Shown here: piece after piece, positions 62,227 through 64,000 of the stretch
How the letters are laid out: each line of letters opens with the position of its first letter
Numbering within the stretch: position 1 is the stretch's first letter
From: Algoriphagus aquimarinus
GTDB taxonomy: Bacteria > Bacteroidota > Bacteroidia > Cytophagales > Cyclobacteriaceae
Assembly (NCBI RefSeq): GCF_900112005.1
Contig: NZ_FOKK01000002.1
Location: 186,001 to 250,000 of the forward strand
Reading direction: 5' to 3'
DNA length: 64,000 bases
Translations under genes and position numbers: made by a program
The notes under the pieces: generated by a model
Told to the model about the DNA's origin: nothing
Database searches by the model: none
What the model saw: the letters and a program-made list of their open reading frames with translations, nothing else

Positions 62227-62784
62227 ATGAAAAAACTATTCACTCTTTATGTCTTTCTATTTTCAATTTCACTTGCCAATGCTCAGGAAGTAGAAGTGAC
62301 AACCAATAAACCAGAACTTCAAATAGGTTTCTTAGGAGTTTGGCTGAACAATGAATATAGGCTTTCGGATCAATTTGCCTTAAGAGCAGAAATCGGATTA
62401 GATATGCAGGCTTGGGGAGATTTGAACTATACAAGTAGCTACGTGTTTTTGCCCGTAATCACAGCGGAACCTAGATGGTATTATAATTTAGCAAAACGAA
62501 GTAATAAGGGAAAGACCACTAAAGGTAACTTTGGAAATTTCTTTTCTTTAAAAACCAGTTTTCATCCTGATCTCTTTGTGATTTCTCAATACGATGATAT
62601 CGTCATCCCTGATTTGTCGATTGTACCCACTTGGGGAATCCGCCGACCTTTATCCACAAATTTTGTATTTGAAACAGGGATTGGATTCGGTTACATACAT
62701 TATTTCTACAAATCCCAAGGATACTCTTATGATGAGGGGAACTTCATGGTGAATTTGCATCTCAGATTTGGATACAGGTTTTGA
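62227..62784 (+). CDS. outer-membrane-barrel-like protein
   Basis: 185 residues with a signal peptide (MKKLFTLYVFLFSISLANAQ). The mature part has alternating strands with aromatic ends (LQIGFLGVWLNNEYRLSDQF, VITAEPRWYYNL, NFMVNLHLRFGYRF) ending in Phe, as in small outer-membrane barrels. I recognise no named family. It stands on its own strand between xerD and a small membrane-protein gene. Confidence 0.78.
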   Translation: MKKLFTLYVFLFSISLANAQEVEVTTNKPELQIGFLGVWLNNEYRLSDQFALRAEIGLDMQAWGDLNYTSSYVFLPVITAEPRWYYNLAKRSNKGKTTKGNFGNFFSLKTSFHPDLFVISQYDDIVIPDLSIVPTWGIRRPLSTNFVFETGIGFGYIHYFYKSQGYSYDEGNFMVNLHLRFGYRF

Positions 62785-62808
62785 CACTATTGCAACTAAC
62801 TTACCTAC

Positions 62809-63057
62809 ATGATTAATCTCTTATACAAACTTTCCCCAAAGCTGGACAGCTTAACCAAGCGTCAGAAACTGATGTTTCGTGTGTTGCTTCTCAGTGTAAG
62901 TTTGGTGTTTTTTGGAGCTTATTTTAAAATCAACGATCATCCAAACGCTGACTTAATCCTGGGATCTGCAATGATTCTTCACATAATTTCTATTGCCGGT
63001 TTACTGAGCAAGTGGGCTAGCTATAGAACTAGAAGTGAGGTCTCTACGCTAGATTAA
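62809..63057 (+). CDS. small two-helix membrane protein
   Basis: 82 residues with a basic N-terminus (KLSPKLDSLTKRQKLMF), two hydrophobic helices (VLLLSVSLVFFGAYF and LILGSAMILHIISIAGLL) and a polar tail. It follows the barrel-like gene by 24 bases on the same strand and may be co-transcribed. I recognise no family. Confidence 0.65.
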   Translation: MINLLYKLSPKLDSLTKRQKLMFRVLLLSVSLVFFGAYFKINDHPNADLILGSAMILHIISIAGLLSKWASYRTRSEVSTLD

Positions 63058-63069
63058 CCCAATAGCCCT

Positions 63070-63891
63070 TTATTTAATCACTCTTACCAATTCCTTGATA
63101 ATCGCTGCCATCATCGGCTCAGCGATAGAGGCAGCAGCTAATACTTCCTCTAGTGTGATTCTTTTGATCTTCCCCTCCACACCCAAATCGGTTATTGCGG
63201 AAATCCCAAAAACTTCAATACCCATTTGTCTCGCGACGATCACTTCAGGCACGGTACTCATACCCACCGCATCAGCTCCAATTCCTCGTAGATATTTGTA
63301 CTCAGCGGGAGTTTCGAGATTTGGCCCTTGGACACCTGCATAGATTCCAGTGTGTACTCTAAAATTATTTGCTTTCGCAAAACCCCGTGCAACTGCATGC
63401 AATTCTGATGAATAAGCATCGCTCATATCTGGAAATCTTGGCCCAAATTCCTCGTAGTGTTTTCCACGAAGGGGACTCTCTGGAAACAAATCTATATGAT
63501 CACGTATCAGCATCACATCTCCTACTTCCTGATCAGGGTTCAGCCCTCCACTAGCATTTGAAACAAGTAAAGTCTTTATCCCAAGCTTTTTCATCACTCG
63601 GACTGGAAAAGTGACCTCCTGCATGGAATAGCCTTCGTAGTAATGGAAACGCCCTTTCATAGCCATAACCTTTTTGCCTGAAAGCTCTCCAAAAATCAAT
63701 TTCCCAGAATGGCTTTCCACAGTAGAAAGTGGGAAATTAGGAATATCCGCATAGTCAATTTCTTTTTCTACGGTAATCTGATCACCCAAATGACCGAGGC
63801 CCGTTCCTAGAATGATGGCGATTGATACTTCACCAGTATATTGTGAGCGAATGAAAGAAGTTGCTTCTGAAATTTGATTTAGGTAATTCAT
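63070..63891 (-). CDS. purine-nucleoside phosphorylase
   Basis: 273 residues of the trimeric PNP family (inosine/guanosine type). Phosphate and base site motifs: ILGTGLGHLGD, VESHSGKLIFGELSGK, MKGRFHYYEGY, NASGGLNPDQEVGD, AGVQGPNLETPAEY, GADAVGMSTVPEVIVAR, and SAITDLGV with the base-binding Asn replaced by Asp-containing context. It phosphorolyses purine nucleosides to free bases for salvage by enzymes such as the Hpt encoded near the left end. About 110 bases remain to the right edge, where I see no supported gene. Confidence 0.94.
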   Translation of the reverse strand: MNYLNQISEATSFIRSQYTGEVSIAIILGTGLGHLGDQITVEKEIDYADIPNFPLSTVESHSGKLIFGELSGKKVMAMKGRFHYYEGYSMQEVTFPVRVMKKLGIKTLLVSNASGGLNPDQEVGDVMLIRDHIDLFPESPLRGKHYEEFGPRFPDMSDAYSSELHAVARGFAKANNFRVHTGIYAGVQGPNLETPAEYKYLRGIGADAVGMSTVPEVIVARQMGIEVFGISAITDLGVEGKIKRITLEEVLAAASIAEPMMAAIIKELVRVIK

Positions 63892-64000
63892 AGAGATTAA
63901 TTTGCCAGTCCTAAATATATAAATTACCTCCCAGCTTCGAACTTTTGCCTTGGCAAGAATGTAATCCTTTCAGAAAAACAAGAAAATGATCAAGATAATC

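Noticed and set aside
63892..64000. Start of a gene at the right edge (ATG at 63984)
   Set aside because: Only a few codons are present, too little to support a call.

Overview
This window is a stretch of ordinary chromosome from a member of the Bacteroidota, most likely the order Cytophagales and close to Algoriphagus/Cyclobacteriaceae. That placement is inferred from family content: PorT, DUF3810, DUF5606, CBM9/DUF5916 and ORF6N proteins, BshC, SusC-like TonB receptors and several SPII lipoproteins. It is supported by promoters of the Bacteroidota type (TTG, about 18 bases, TAnnTTTG). I find 62 protein genes and one pseudogene. I see no rRNA, tRNA, CRISPR array, insertion sequence or prophage.

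Layout. 1-2.7 kb (minus): M42-type peptidase, hpt, adk and the first part of obgE, which runs off the left edge. 2.8-8.6 kb: an OmpA-family porin with two overlapping promoters, a periplasmic DsrE protein, and two ion antiporters. 8.8-18 kb (plus): a TonB-dependent receptor, a CBM9/DUF5916 protein, a VapBC-like toxin-antitoxin pair, dipeptidyl peptidase IV, a CPXCG protein (minus) and an AAA/DUF4143 ATPase preceded by three phased palindromic repeats. 18-25 kb: clpB, an ORF6N pseudogene, an M19 dipeptidase lipoprotein, an SMP-30-like lipoprotein and an acyl-ACP desaturase. 25-28.6 kb: a GNAT-nitrilase fusion, a pirin and a DUF2520 reductase. 28.7-34.6 kb (minus): the complete 2-oxoglutarate dehydrogenase set in the order sucA, sucB, lpd.

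35-37.6 kb (minus): bshC overlapping 5-formyl-THF cyclo-ligase, then a small exported protein. 37.9-41.4 kb (plus): M16 peptidase, ispF and mnmD joined by ATGA overlaps, then a tandem pair of related coiled-coil membrane proteins. 41.4-46 kb (minus): a lipoprotein, psd, glutamate dehydrogenase, cdsA, a DUF2007 protein overlapping both neighbours, and a CPBP protease. 46-48 kb (plus): dusB and an EamA transporter. 48-54.8 kb (minus): a degenerate M23 protein, DUF3810 protease, Nfu, ThuA, a VanX-type dipeptidase, an SDR, PorT and UbiE/MenG. 54.9-58.2 kb (plus): yihA, DUF5606 and small proteins, and a sugar isomerase. 58.2-61.1 kb (minus): rnhA, marC, a class V aminotransferase and aroQ. 61.2-63.9 kb: xerD, two small envelope proteins and purine nucleoside phosphorylase.

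Most of the window is housekeeping: central carbon flow (2-oxoglutarate dehydrogenase, glutamate dehydrogenase), nucleotide salvage (hpt, adk, PNP), phospholipid synthesis (cdsA, psd, desaturase), isoprenoid/menaquinone synthesis (ispF, ubiE), tRNA modification (dusB, mnmD) and envelope proteins. I found no convincing new defence or mobile system. The observations most worth a second look are the three 32-bp palindromic units before the AAA/DUF4143 gene, the tandem coiled-coil membrane pair at 40.5-41.4 kb, the structured element at 24.0-24.1 kb, and a family of intergenic hairpins sharing an ACCTYxGAGG-like core.
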